From NCBI GenBank assembly GCA_016235585.1, contig JACRJY010000202.1, positions 1 to 53,463 of the forward strand: a DNA stretch of 53,463 nucleotides, given 5' to 3'. A program made the translations under genes and the position numbers. Below are positions 8,033 through 16,325 of the stretch, in pieces. How positions within the stretch are numbered: position 1 is the stretch's first letter; the number at the start of each line of letters is the position of its first letter. This DNA comes from Verrucomicrobiota bacterium. Lineage in GTDB: Bacteria > Verrucomicrobiota > Verrucomicrobiia > Limisphaerales > JACRJY01. Under the pieces are notes generated by a model, which had not been told where the DNA came from, did not search any database, and saw nothing but the letters and a program-made list of their open reading frames with translations.

Positions 8033-9346
8033 TTATTCGCGCGCGTCCGGGCCGGCCTTGGCGTCGCTCGCAAGCTTCGGCGTCTTCCAGTAGTCCGGCA
8101 GGTTCGGCTTCGTGGCGACGAGGATTTCCAAGATGTTCTTTCGATCCTCGGCGGAGATTTTCGCGAAATCCTCGCTCGTGTCCTTGCCGGTCAAAATGTC
8201 GTGCAGCCGCCGCAGCAGGTGGTCGCGCATCACGGCGGGGATGGCGTCGAACGCCTCGGAGTGGATGAGATAGCTGCACGGGTATTTGAACATCCGCGTC
8301 TGGAGGTCGAAGTCGCGCAGCGAGCGGCCCTGCGGATCACGCGGCCCCTGGGCGGCGAACCACTTCACGTAGCCGGGGTTGCCTGCGACGGGCGCGGTGA
8401 GCGGCTCCTCCTCGGTGTAGAGGAGGTAGCGAAGAAACCCCGCGACCTGCGTGCGGAGGTAGCGGATATGGCCGTAGGTGCGCATCATGATGCGCGTCTC
8501 GAAATTGAGGCGCGTGATGTAGTTGTGCATCTGCCCCTGGTGTTCGAGCACCATGAGCGCGACGATGTCGCTGCCGTGGCCGGGATATTTGCCCTGATCA
8601 AAAAACTGCCCGAGGTCGGTGAGGTTGCCCTTGGCGCGCGGCTCCTTTTCAAAATTGATGAAGGCTTTCGCGCCGATCAAGTTTCCACGGTGGACTTGCT
8701 CGCCGTGCTGGCCGGTGACATACCAGCCGCCCCAACGATCCGCGAAGGGCGTGCGGTGCGTGATGTAGCTGATCTCGTTGGACTGGTCGATCTCGCCGAC
8801 CTCGTCGGTCGCGATGGAGCGCACCAGGTGGCCGGGCACGCCGAGCGTCTTGGCCGCGCCGTGGCAGGTGGTGCAGTCGTTGGCGCGGAGAAACTTCGGC
8901 TTCTCATCCGCCTCCAGCGCCAGCGTGTAAAACACGCCGCCCAGCTTCGGATCCGCCGCGCTCACCTCCATCACCGGCGCGCCGGGGATGAAGCCGAGAT
9001 AAACGTCGTCATTGAAATAAAGCGCGCGCGGGTTCTGCGGCGTGATGAACTGCCGTTGCAGCGAGGTCTTGGAAAACACCAGCATCTGCGAGGACTTCGG
9101 CACGTTCAGCGCGTCGAGCAGCGACGGCAGCCAGCCGAACTTGGGGTCGAACTTGAGCTTCACCTCGCCGCGGTCAATCCGGCCCTGCAGCTTCTCGATG
9201 GGGCCGCTGGCCGGCTGGCGGCTGTAGTCAATGACCTCCTCCTCGTCATACGGCACCTTGTGCGTCGAGCCTTGGAAGTCGTCCGCGCCCGCGCGGAGCG
9301 TGAGCAGCGCGGCGGCGGCAAAAACAATCTGGCAAAACAAACGCAT
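8033..9346 (-). CDS. Secreted monohaem c-type cytochrome-like protein
   Basis: 437 residues with a signal peptide (MRLFCQIVFAAAALLTLRAGA). One haem c site CTTCH lies at 158-162, followed by GAAKTLGVPGHLVRSI. The rest has no second CXXCH and no obvious known enzymatic motif, although PGHLVRS and RTPFADRWGGWYVTG look like a conserved family seen in Planctomycetes and Verrucomicrobia. A periplasmic electron-transfer role is inferred from the haem site alone. Start chosen at 9346 because the signal peptide begins there; the open frame continues upstream into non-coding sequence. It is divergent from the iron alcohol dehydrogenase gene. Confidence 0.7.
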   Translation of the reverse strand: MRLFCQIVFAAAALLTLRAGADDFQGSTHKVPYDEEEVIDYSRQPASGPIEKLQGRIDRGEVKLKFDPKFGWLPSLLDALNVPKSSQMLVFSKTSLQRQFITPQNPRALYFNDDVYLGFIPGAPVMEVSAADPKLGGVFYTLALEADEKPKFLRANDCTTCHGAAKTLGVPGHLVRSIATDEVGEIDQSNEISYITHRTPFADRWGGWYVTGQHGEQVHRGNLIGAKAFINFEKEPRAKGNLTDLGQFFDQGKYPGHGSDIVALMVLEHQGQMHNYITRLNFETRIMMRTYGHIRYLRTQVAGFLRYLLYTEEEPLTAPVAGNPGYVKWFAAQGPRDPQGRSLRDFDLQTRMFKYPCSYLIHSEAFDAIPAVMRDHLLRRLHDILTGKDTSEDFAKISAEDRKNILEILVATKPNLPDYWKTPKLASDAKAGPDARE

Positions 9347-9488
9347 ACGGCAAAATTTCAGCGGCGATTGGACGAAATTCTGGCCGGGGCCGTCAACGAT
9401 TCGCTGTTCCCAAATTGTAAAACCCTGCCCGGATTTTGCCGAATCCGTTCTTGAACATTCCCCCAACCTCCGCAGTCTGTTAGTGCTC

Positions 9489-10700
9489 ATGCACGAAATG
9501 GACGCGTATCTGCCGTTGATGGCCTTTGATTCCCAGCCCCGCACCCGCCTCGTTTTTGGCGCGGACAGCGTGGAGCGGATCGGCGAACTGGCCCGCAAAC
9601 TCGGTGGCCAGCGCGTGCTCGTGGTCACGGACAAGGGCATTGTGCGCGCCGGGCATCTGGAGCGCGTCCAGCGCGCGCTGCACCGGGCGCGGCTCGACAC
9701 GGTGGTCTTCGATGAAACCCGCGAGAACCCCACCACGCGTGACGTCGCCGCCTGCGTGGACGTGGCGCGCACGGCAAAGATTGATTTGATCATCGGCCTC
9801 GGCGGCGGCAGTTCGATGGACACGGCGAAGGGCTGCAACTTCATCCTCACCAACGGCGGGCAGATGCAGGACTACTGGGGCATCGGCAAGGCGGCCAAGC
9901 CGATGCTGCCGCTCATTGCCGTCCCGACGACCGCCGGCACGGGCAGCGAATGCCAGTCCTTCGCGCTCATCGCCGACGAGGGCACGCACCAGAAGATGGC
10001 CTGCGGTGATCCGAAGGCGGCGGCGAAAATCGCCCTCCTCGACCCCACCCTCACCGTGTCGCAGCCCGCGCGCGTCACCGCCTGCACGGGCATTGACGCC
10101 ATCGCCCACGCGGTCGAGACCGCCGTGACGAAGAAGCGCAACGCGCTCTCCGTGATGTATTCGCACGAGGCGTTCAAGCTGCTCATCCCCGGCCTCCCGC
10201 GCGTGCTCGCGGCCCCGCACGACCTCGACGCGCGAGGCCGGATGCTGCTGGGCGCGGCGCTGGCGGGCATGGCGATTGAGAATTCCATGCTCGGCGCGGC
10301 GCACTCCGCCGCGAACCCGCTCACGGCGCACTTCAACGTCGTCCACGGCCAGGCCGTCGGCATGATGCTGCCGCTGGTGGTGCGCTTCAACGCACGCGAG
10401 CCGGCGGCGCTGCGGGCCTACGCGGAACTCGCCTCCGCTGCGGAACTCGCCACGGTGAAGGGCGGCTTGAACTCCGCGCTGGAGGCACTCCACGCGCGGC
10501 TGGAATCGCTGCTCAACCTCGCCAAGATCCCGCGCTCGCTCGCGGACTGTGGCGTCCGGGCGGACTCCATCAAAACACTTGCCGACGAGGCGGCGAAGCA
10601 GTGGACGGCAGGCTTCAATCCGCGCCCGATTGCCGCCGAAGATTTCGTCGAGATCTACGAAGCCGCCTTCGACCAGCGCAGTGACGGGGATTTGGTGTGA
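9489..10700 (+). CDS. Iron-containing (group III) alcohol dehydrogenase
   Basis: 403 residues. The NAD(P) site is GGGSSMDTAKG (105-115) and the metal ligands fit D203 and H207 (TGIDAIAHAVE), H272 and H286 (AAHSAANP and HFNVVHG). The family reduces aldehydes or ketones with NAD(P)H using Fe2+ or Zn2+; the substrate cannot be told from the sequence. Three starts are possible: GTG 9483, ATG 9489 and ATG 9498. I use 9489. It is the first plus-strand gene after a divergent region shared with the haem protein at 8033-9346. Confidence 0.93.
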   Translation: MHEMDAYLPLMAFDSQPRTRLVFGADSVERIGELARKLGGQRVLVVTDKGIVRAGHLERVQRALHRARLDTVVFDETRENPTTRDVAACVDVARTAKIDLIIGLGGGSSMDTAKGCNFILTNGGQMQDYWGIGKAAKPMLPLIAVPTTAGTGSECQSFALIADEGTHQKMACGDPKAAAKIALLDPTLTVSQPARVTACTGIDAIAHAVETAVTKKRNALSVMYSHEAFKLLIPGLPRVLAAPHDLDARGRMLLGAALAGMAIENSMLGAAHSAANPLTAHFNVVHGQAVGMMLPLVVRFNAREPAALRAYAELASAAELATVKGGLNSALEALHARLESLLNLAKIPRSLADCGVRADSIKTLADEAAKQWTAGFNPRPIAAEDFVEIYEAAFDQRSDGDLV

Positions 10701-10897
10701 CCGTAAAACCAAGGCCGATTCAAAGCCGGATCGTCAGTTTCAAAGCTCTGCAAAAAATCCGCCACCAAACGCGCAGGGCAATTTTTCACCAGCCTTTGCC
10801 AAGATAGGGCAAGCGCGATTCCTCCCGCCGGTGCAGGATGCGCCGTTCATTGATGCGGCGTGCCGCCGACAACAACCGTCAACAACCGTCAAACATT

Positions 10898-11230
10898 ATG
10901 AAAAAACTGCTCGTAACTCTGTCCGCCACCGCCTTGCTGGCGGCGGCCCTCAACCTCGCCGCCGAAAGCGCCGGCAAGGAAATCACCATCAAGGGCGCGG
11001 GCCAGTGTGCCAAGTGCGCGTTGAAGGAGGCCGACGCCTGCCAGAACGTCGTCGTCGCCACCAACAAGGAAGGCAAGAAGACGACCTATTACCTCGTCCA
11101 GAACGACACCAGCAAGAAATTCCACACCGAAATCTGCAAGGCGGCCAAGCCCGTCAGCGTGACCGGCACCTGCAAGAAGGTGGACGGCAAGCTGCAGGTC
11201 ACCGCGTCCAAGATCGAGCTGGCCAAGTAA
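10898..11230 (+). CDS. Small secreted Cys-containing protein (DUF6370-like)
   Basis: 110 residues with a signal peptide (MKKLLVTLSATALLAAALNL). The mature part has GQCAKCALKEADAC (C37, C40, C48) and further cysteines in HTEICKAA and TGTCKKVDGKL, with a beta-rich end. This suggests a small periplasmic metal-binding or OB-like protein. From memory it matches small verrucomicrobial/planctomycetal proteins grouped as DUF6370; the role is unknown. The leader contains the direct repeat AACAACCGTC twice (10869-10892 region). A strong terminator follows at 11280. Confidence 0.65.
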   Translation: MKKLLVTLSATALLAAALNLAAESAGKEITIKGAGQCAKCALKEADACQNVVVATNKEGKKTTYYLVQNDTSKKFHTEICKAAKPVSVTGTCKKVDGKLQVTASKIELAK

Positions 11231-11279
11231 CAAACATCTTACCTTGGCCGCTTCGGGTAGTGGCGGCCATTGCCGAGAA

Positions 11280-11337
11280 CGGCCCGTGGCGAGGAAGAGG
11301 TTAGGGGTTTTCTTCCCGCACGGGCCGGTTTTCTTTT
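11280..11337 (+). terminator. Rho-independent terminator after the DUF6370-like gene
   Basis: Arms CGGCCCGTG (11280-11288) and CACGGGCCG (11319-11327) pair, extended inward by GGAAGA/TCTTCC, and are followed by GTTTTCTTTTTC. This is the clearest intrinsic terminator in the window and ends the transcript of the 110-residue gene. Confidence 0.85.
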
Positions 11338-11439
11338 TCAAGGAACCTCCGTCGGCATCGCATTCAAGTCCGGCTCCGCCCCGCTTTGCCGCTTGATTTT
11401 TGAACAGCGCCGCCGCGATGCTTCATCCACTTTTTGATT

Positions 11440-12576
11440 ATGGAACCGACACGCACGGCCTACGGAATCTGGAGCGGCGGACGCTTCATGCACTTTGGCG
11501 AACCGCTGGACGAGGAGCGCTTTCTGCGCGCCGTCCGGCTCGCCTACGACCAGGGCATCCGCACGTTCGTGACAGCGGATGTCTATGGCGTGGGCGCGGC
11601 GGATGAGATGATGGGCCGCGCACTCGCCGGGCTGCCGCGCGACAGCTACTGCCTCGTGGGCCTCATCGGGCACGACATCTACACCGGCAAACGCGACGGC
11701 TCGAAGGGCTATCCGCGCTTCACCGATCCCGCGCTCCGCAAGCCCGACGACTACGCCGGCTATCTCCGCATGGCCGCCGAGAAATCTCTCGCTCGCTGTC
11801 GCACCGATCACTTCAACGCGCTGCTGCTGCACAACCCCGACTACACCGGCTACTCCAGCGACGCGGTGTGGAAGGGCATGGAGAAATTGAAGGAGGCGAA
11901 GCTCACCTCGCTGCTCGGCGTCGCGCCCGGCCCGGCCAACGGCTTTTCCCTCGACATCATATTGAACTTCGAGCGTTTCGCCGGCCTCGTGGACTGGGCG
12001 ATGATCATTTTGAATCCGCTCGAACCGTGGCCCGGCAACCTCTGTCTGCCCGCCGCGCAGAAGTTCGGCGTGAAGCTGATGACGCGCGTGGTGGACTACG
12101 GCGGCCTCTTCCACGACGACGTGAAACCGGGGCACAAGTTTGGCCCGCAGGATCACCGCGCGTTCCGCCCGGCGGGCTGGGTCGAGGCCGGCAACGTGAA
12201 AATCGAGCGGATGCGTGAAGTCGCGCACAAGCACAAACTCACGATGCTGCAACTGTCCTGCCTGTGGAACCTGTCGCAACCGGCGGTGAAGTGTGTGATT
12301 CCAACGCTCATCCAGGAAACCGGCGCGGACACCAAGCCCATCGAAACCAAAATCGAGGAACTGGCAAAGCTGCCGGACATGAAACTTTCCGCCGACGAGT
12401 GCGCGCACCTGTTGGAAATTGGGAGCAACAAAGGCTGCATGCACCTCAAGGGCGGCAATCCCGAACACGAGGGAGATTTCCTCCCCGACCGCTGGAGCCT
12501 CACGCCTGCGCTGGAGGAAGTGGCGGCCCGCTGGAACATCACGCCCGCGCGTGACCTCACCTGCGCGCACGGGTGA
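11440..12576 (+). CDS. Aldo/keto reductase family protein
   Basis: 378 residues from the ATG at 11440 (a TTG lies two codons upstream). TIM-barrel AKR features include D47 and Y49 in FVTADVYG, LLLHNPD, and GVAPGPANGFSLD. Downstream it has the long conserved block WAMIILNPLEPWPG and RVVDYGGLF found in a subgroup of AKR-like enzymes of actinobacterial and verrucomicrobial sugar clusters. NADPH-dependent reduction of a sugar-derived carbonyl is the general expectation; substrate unknown. It lies close to ThuA and DUF1080 genes that are associated with 3-keto-sugar metabolism. No conserved AKR lysine motif (TK) is obvious. Confidence 0.85.
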   Translation: MEPTRTAYGIWSGGRFMHFGEPLDEERFLRAVRLAYDQGIRTFVTADVYGVGAADEMMGRALAGLPRDSYCLVGLIGHDIYTGKRDGSKGYPRFTDPALRKPDDYAGYLRMAAEKSLARCRTDHFNALLLHNPDYTGYSSDAVWKGMEKLKEAKLTSLLGVAPGPANGFSLDIILNFERFAGLVDWAMIILNPLEPWPGNLCLPAAQKFGVKLMTRVVDYGGLFHDDVKPGHKFGPQDHRAFRPAGWVEAGNVKIERMREVAHKHKLTMLQLSCLWNLSQPAVKCVIPTLIQETGADTKPIETKIEELAKLPDMKLSADECAHLLEIGSNKGCMHLKGGNPEHEGDFLPDRWSLTPALEEVAARWNITPARDLTCAHG

Positions 12577-12589
12577 ACGGACGGGACTG

Positions 12590-12657
12590 TTCAGCCACGG
12601 ATGGAACACGGAACAAACACGGATTTGTTTTCCCTCCGTGTTTAATCCGTGGCTGAA
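12590..12657. repeat. Inverted repeat of 'cacgga' words between convergent genes
   Basis: Thirteen-base arms (12590-12602 and 12645-12657) reading TTCAGCCACGGAT and its complement enclose tandem words of about 11 bases built on CACGGA. The same word family forms the hairpin at 49842-49920. The position between two converging genes suggests a bidirectional terminator-like hairpin. Confidence 0.8.
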
Positions 12658-12666
12658 AAGCCCCCT

Positions 12667-13530
12667 TTACTCCCGGCTGCTGGTCTTCTCCGCCGTGGGA
12701 AAATCCTTCGGCACCTTCTGCGTCACCTTGCCGGTGGCGGCCCATTCCGTGCCGCGCTGGAGCGTGACGGTCGCGCCCACGCACTGGAGCGCCTCGACAC
12801 TGTGGCCGAGCGTGGTGTGGAACACGCGGCCCTTGCCGTAGGCAATTGTCATCAGCATCGGCTCGTGCCGCCCGGAGCCGCCCTTGCCCGGGTCAGCCAG
12901 GGCTGTCGCGAGCACGGTGAGGTTCTCCGCCGGGCCGCGCAGTTGATCGTAAAGTTCATCCTTCACGTGCAGCCATTTCGCCGGCAGGCCCGCCGTGATC
13001 GGGTGCTTCGTGTCGCGCGTCTCGACGACGAAATCGTGCTGCGCGCCGTGGCTGCCGCCGCGTCCGGGCCGGGGATCGCGCACCACCCGGCCATCCGCCA
13101 GATACACATACGGGCCGGATTTCTCGCTGCGCCCGCCCCAGCCGCCGAGGCCAATCATCTCGTTGTATTCCTTCCACTCGGGGAACGAGTTGTTCGCCGC
13201 ATGGACGCTCACGAAGCCGCCGCCACCACGCACGAATTCCACGAGCGCCGCCTGCGTCTCCGCCGACCACGGCTCGCCGTTGTAGTTCGACACGATGACC
13301 TTGTAGGCGCGGAAGTCCGGCTTGAACGCGCTCATGTCGCCTTTCTTCGCGGGCGAGGTGGCGACATCCACGGTGAAGAGGCCGGAGCTTTCGAGGAGGC
13401 GCTTGATGACGGGCGTGGTGGCCTGCCAGGCGTGGTTGTTCTGGCCGTCCACGATGAGCGCCTTCAGCGGCGCGGCGTGGGCGGCGGCGAGGGCGAGAAA
13501 TGCGGGGATGATTTTCAGGAAGGTTTTCAT
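12667..13530 (-). CDS. ThuA-domain protein, secreted
   Basis: 287 residues with a signal peptide ([19 protein letters not shown]). The ThuA-like fold is read from [42 protein letters not shown] and [10 protein letters not shown]. ThuA domains are class I amidotransferase-like; in PVC bacteria they sit in sugar utilisation clusters with DUF1080 proteins, one of which is at 14541. The gene is convergent with the aldo/keto reductase. Complete length; start taken at the signal peptide ATG. Confidence 0.88.
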   Translation of the reverse strand: MKTFLKIIPAFLALAAAHAAPLKALIVDGQNNHAWQATTPVIKRLLESSGLFTVDVATSPAKKGDMSAFKPDFRAYKVIVSNYNGEPWSAETQAALVEFVRGGGGFVSVHAANNSFPEWKEYNEMIGLGGWGGRSEKSGPYVYLADGRVVRDPRPGRGGSHGAQHDFVVETRDTKHPITAGLPAKWLHVKDELYDQLRGPAENLTVLATALADPGKGGSGRHEPMLMTIAYGKGRVFHTTLGHSVEALQCVGATVTLQRGTEWAATGKVTQKVPKDFPTAEKTSSRE

Positions 13531-13849
13531 GTGATTTGTGCGGCAAAACTACCAAGCGCGCGCGGGCCGCGCCAATGTTTTCCTGCGCCTCTGCTTTGCC
13601 GCCGGGCAAATCTTTGACGGGCGCATTTGAATAGGGCACTCCATTTTTCTACCCGCGAACCACGCAAACCACGCGAAATTCATCCTGATTTCGTGTGCTT
13701 CGCGTGGTTCGCGGGCGCTCCTGATTTGGCTTAACTGGCTTCCGATGGTGCCCCACGCCTTTGGCACCCGGATGCGGCCCTTCGCCGCCGGGCAAAGTCT
13801 TTGCGCTCGCCAAGCCCGCCCTGGTTTCCTACGTTCTCCGCACTTTGGC
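13531..13849. other. 319-bp non-coding space with a long hairpin
   Basis: Between the divergent ThuA and phosphatase genes. It contains an inverted repeat with perfect 14-base arms CCCGCGAACCACGC (13652-13665) and complement (13702-13715), built from 'accacgcgaa' words, so it belongs to the same class as the other word-type hairpins. A short direct repeat (GCCGGGCAAA) occurs near 13600 and 13787. I see no gene or clear promoter. Confidence 0.7.
13652..13715. repeat. Inverted repeat of 'accacgcgaa' words
   Basis: Perfect 14-base arms at 13652-13665 and 13702-13715 with partly pairing inner sequence. The loop has no coding content. Same general design as the elements at 12590, 14365 and 49842. 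Confidence 0.8.
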
Positions 13850-14347
13850 ATGGCAGAAAGCAGCTTGAACATCTGGTGGATTGTGCGGGGCGTCCTCGCG
13901 GGCATGTCCATGCCGCACATCCATCCGCTGCGCCGGCTCAATTCCGGCGGGCCGCTGGCCGCGTATGACGACGATCTGCCCGTCATCCACCAGGCGGGCA
14001 TCCGCTCGGTCGTCTGCCTGCTCAATGTCCCGCACGATGCCGAGGTGTATCAGACGGCGGGCCTCGACTTCAAATGCGTGCCGGTCATTGACGGCCAGGC
14101 GCCGACGGTCGAGCAGGCGGATGATTTCATCGTCTTTGTCGAGCGGGCGCGCTTCGCCACGCGGCCCGTGGCGGTGCATTGCGACAACGGCCTGGGCCGC
14201 ACCGGCACGATGCTCGCCGCGTATCTGATCCACTCCGGCAAATCGTATCGCGACGCCGTGAGCGCCGTGCGCGAGGTCGAGCCGGCCGCCATCGAGACGA
14301 GCCGGCAGTTCTCCTTCCTCGAGGAATTTTACAAGTTGCGGCGATGA
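13850..14347 (+). CDS. Dual-specificity/tyrosine phosphatase-like protein
   Basis: 165 residues from the ATG at 13850. The P-loop is VHCDNGLGRTGT with C111 and R117 (HCX5R), and D81 in VIDGQAP is a likely general acid. The N-terminal strand-helix layout (LNSGGPLAAYDDDLPVIHQAGIRSVVCLL) fits small cyclin-dependent-kinase-inhibitor-like and DSP phosphatases. The substrate could be phosphotyrosine, a phospholipid or a sugar phosphate. It stands alone between two hairpin repeats. The frame is open upstream, but the residues there are not family-like. Confidence 0.85.
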   Translation: MAESSLNIWWIVRGVLAGMSMPHIHPLRRLNSGGPLAAYDDDLPVIHQAGIRSVVCLLNVPHDAEVYQTAGLDFKCVPVIDGQAPTVEQADDFIVFVERARFATRPVAVHCDNGLGRTGTMLAAYLIHSGKSYRDAVSAVREVEPAAIETSRQFSFLEEFYKLRR

Positions 14348-14364
14348 ACGATGGTGGTGCGGAT

Positions 14365-14440
14365 TCGCGCGAAGACCGCGAAGCTGGCGAAGGAAAGGCC
14401 GCTTTTCCCCCTTCGGTTTTTCTTCGCGTTCTTCGCGCGA
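14365..14440. repeat. Inverted repeat of 'cgcgaag' words
   Basis: Arms 14365-14383 and 14422-14440 (TCGCGCGAAGACCGCGAAG against its complement) match at 18 of 19 positions, with 'gaag' words between. It follows the phosphatase stop codon by 18 bases and could act as a terminator for it, though the U-rich run is not adjacent. Confidence 0.8.
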
Positions 14441-14540
14441 CACAAAAAAATCCTTTCGAACCATGCCACTGCCCGATGAACCGGACGGCTGCGCCGCGGG
14501 CGGCGAATGTTCACCATCGCTTCGCCGTCCAAGCTCGCAC

Positions 14541-15248
14541 ATGAAATTGCCGCTCCTCCCTCGCTGGAATTTTGCTCCGCTCGCCTGCACCGCTTTGCTC
14601 GTCTTTGCCGGAGTTTCCCCCGCCCGCGCGCAGGAGAAAAAATCCGCCGCGCCCGCGAAGCCCGCCGCCAAGGCCGCCGCCGGCCAGAGCCTCTTCGATG
14701 GCAAGACGCTCAATGGCTGGGCCGTCACGGACTTCGCCGGCCACGGCGAGGTGAAGGCGGAAAACGGCGAGCTGATGATTGATTCCGGCCTCGCGCTCTC
14801 TGGCGTCACCTTCACGAACCCGACGCCGAAGATGGATTACGAAGTGACGCTTGAAGGGAAAAAGCTTTCCGGCAACGACTTCTTTTGCGGGCTGACGTTT
14901 CCCTACGGCACAAACTCCTGCACGTTCGTCCTCGGCGGCTGGGGCGGCGCGGTCACCGGCCTTTCGAGCGTGGACGGCGCGGACGCCTCGGAGAACGAGA
15001 CCACGAAGTTCATGAAGTTTGACAAGGACAAGTGGTATGCCGTCCGCGTGAAGGTGGCCAAGAAGCGCATCGAGGCGTGGGTGGACGGCGAGAAGCTCGT
15101 GGACCTCGACACCGCTGACAAGCGGATTGAGATGCGCCCCGGCGAGATTGAGCTGAACGTGCCGTTCGGCCTCGCCACCTATCAGACCGCCGCCGCGTTT
15201 CGCAACCTCCGCCTGCAACCGCTGGCCGCCGCCGGCGCGAAGGAGTAG
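14541..15248 (+). CDS. Secreted DUF1080 (3-keto-disaccharide hydrolase-type) protein
   Basis: 235 residues: signal peptide (MKLPLLPRWNFAPLACTALLVFAG), an Ala/Lys-rich linker, then a DUF1080 jelly-roll domain opening with SLFDGKTLNGWAV and containing VKAENGELMI, DKDKWYAVRVKV and IEAWVDGEKLVDLD. The DUF1080 family includes 3-keto-glucoside hydrolases, and such proteins are greatly expanded in PVC bacteria. This one has an unusual GGWGGAVTGLSSVDG segment. A second DUF1080 domain is fused to the kinase at 26311. Start set at the signal peptide ATG. Confidence 0.85.
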   Translation: MKLPLLPRWNFAPLACTALLVFAGVSPARAQEKKSAAPAKPAAKAAAGQSLFDGKTLNGWAVTDFAGHGEVKAENGELMIDSGLALSGVTFTNPTPKMDYEVTLEGKKLSGNDFFCGLTFPYGTNSCTFVLGGWGGAVTGLSSVDGADASENETTKFMKFDKDKWYAVRVKVAKKRIEAWVDGEKLVDLDTADKRIEMRPGEIELNVPFGLATYQTAAAFRNLRLQPLAAAGAKE

Positions 15249-15382
15249 TGCGCTCAAACCGCCACCGGGAACAACCACGGCGGGGCGTGGCAGCCAAAAT
15301 TACCGTTTGCATCCGTCCGGGGGCGTGCTACAAACACCGCCCGCCTGTCGCAGGGCGGAAACCGTTTAACCGAACAATCGTT

Positions 15383-15538
15383 ATGTCACAGCATCGCAGC
15401 CTCCGCGCCGTCGGCACCATGGGCGCCAAACGCAACGTCCTCAAACGCTTTGAGCGCGTCGCGCTGCTCAAGAAGCGCGGTGCCTGGAAGGCCGGCGACC
15501 GCGTGACCGGCCTGCGCAAGACCAAGCCGGAAGCCTAA
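15383..15538 (+). CDS. Small basic protein, Chlamydia/Verrucomicrobia type
   Basis: 51 residues, MSQHRSLRAVGTMGAKRNVL and then a Lys/Arg-rich end. This matches the short basic protein family (TIGR04137 in my memory) restricted to Chlamydiae and Verrucomicrobia and thought to be associated with the ribosome. The net charge is strongly positive. It is the best taxonomic marker in the window. It is followed by a heptanucleotide array and then rluB on the same strand. Confidence 0.88.
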   Translation: MSQHRSLRAVGTMGAKRNVLKRFERVALLKKRGAWKAGDRVTGLRKTKPEA

Positions 15539-15544
15539 GGCAAG

Positions 15545-15612
15545 GTGCGAGGTTGGAGGTGAGAGGGGCGAAATATCTCGGCTCTCACTTCGCATTTCTC
15601 CCTTCGCCCCTC
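15545..15612. repeat. Heptanucleotide array with inverted partner, before rluB
   Basis: Four 7-base units GTGCGAG, GTTGGAG, GTGAGAG, GGGCGAA run from 15545 to 15572. The complement GAGGGGCGAA/TTCGCCCCTC (15563-15572 with 15603-15612) closes a hairpin that ends two bases before the rluB start codon, so it could affect rluB translation. Confidence 0.75.
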
Positions 15613-15614
15613 GA

Positions 15615-16325
15615 ATGGTTCGCCTGCAAAAATTCCTCGCCGACGCCGGAGTGGCCTCGCGCCGCGCCAGCGAGGAAATCCTCCTCGCGGGCCGCGTGGA
15701 GGTGAACGGCAAGGTGGTGCGCCAGCTCGGCGTGAAAATTGATCCGGCGGCAGATCGCGTCTCGGTGGACGGCACGCCGCTCAAGTCCAAAAAGAAAATT
15801 TACCTCGCCGTCCACAAGCCGCGCGGCTTCGTCTGCACCCGGCAGGACGAGCTGGGCCGCCGGACGGTTCTCGAACTGCTCCCCCGCGAGTGGGGCCATC
15901 TTTACCCCGTGGGCCGGCTGGATCGCGAGAGCGAGGGATTGATCTTCGTCACGAACGACGGGGATTTTGCGCTGCGCCTCACGCATCCGCGCTACGGCGT
16001 GCGGAAGAAATACGTCGCCACCGTCACCGGGCGCGTCGAGCGCGAGATGCTCGCGCGCTTCACGCAGGGCGTGGAGCACGAGGGCGAAACGCTGAAGGCG
16101 GAGAAGACGCGGCTGGTGGACGTGAACAACTCGCACAGCATCGTCGAGCTCGAACTCGCCGAGGGCCGCAACCGCGAGGTGCGCCGCCTCTTCGAGTCGC
16201 AAGGCCTCGAAGTCGAGCGCCTGCAGCGCCGGCAGATCGGCCCCATCAAACTCGGCGAGCTGCCCGCCGGCAAATGGCGGACATTGACAGAAACGGAGAT
16301 TAAATCTCTACTTCCCGCAGTATGA
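15615..16325 (+). CDS. rluB: 23S rRNA pseudouridine synthase, RsuA/RluB family
   Basis: 236 residues. An S4 RNA-binding domain (1-60, MVRLQKFLADAGVASRRASE) precedes the synthase domain with catalytic D103 in VGRLDRESEGL. The family converts uridines of rRNA to pseudouridine; RluB (23S 2605) is the most likely but RsuA/RluF cannot be excluded. It overlaps the next gene by four bases (ATGA type), so translation is probably coupled. A hairpin lies immediately upstream of the start codon. Confidence 0.9.
   Translation: MVRLQKFLADAGVASRRASEEILLAGRVEVNGKVVRQLGVKIDPAADRVSVDGTPLKSKKKIYLAVHKPRGFVCTRQDELGRRTVLELLPREWGHLYPVGRLDRESEGLIFVTNDGDFALRLTHPRYGVRKKYVATVTGRVEREMLARFTQGVEHEGETLKAEKTRLVDVNNSHSIVELELAEGRNREVRRLFESQGLEVERLQRRQIGPIKLGELPAGKWRTLTETEIKSLLPAV

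Noticed and set aside
11231..11439. Small RNA after the DUF6370-like gene
   Set aside because: The hairpin is fully explained as that gene's terminator.
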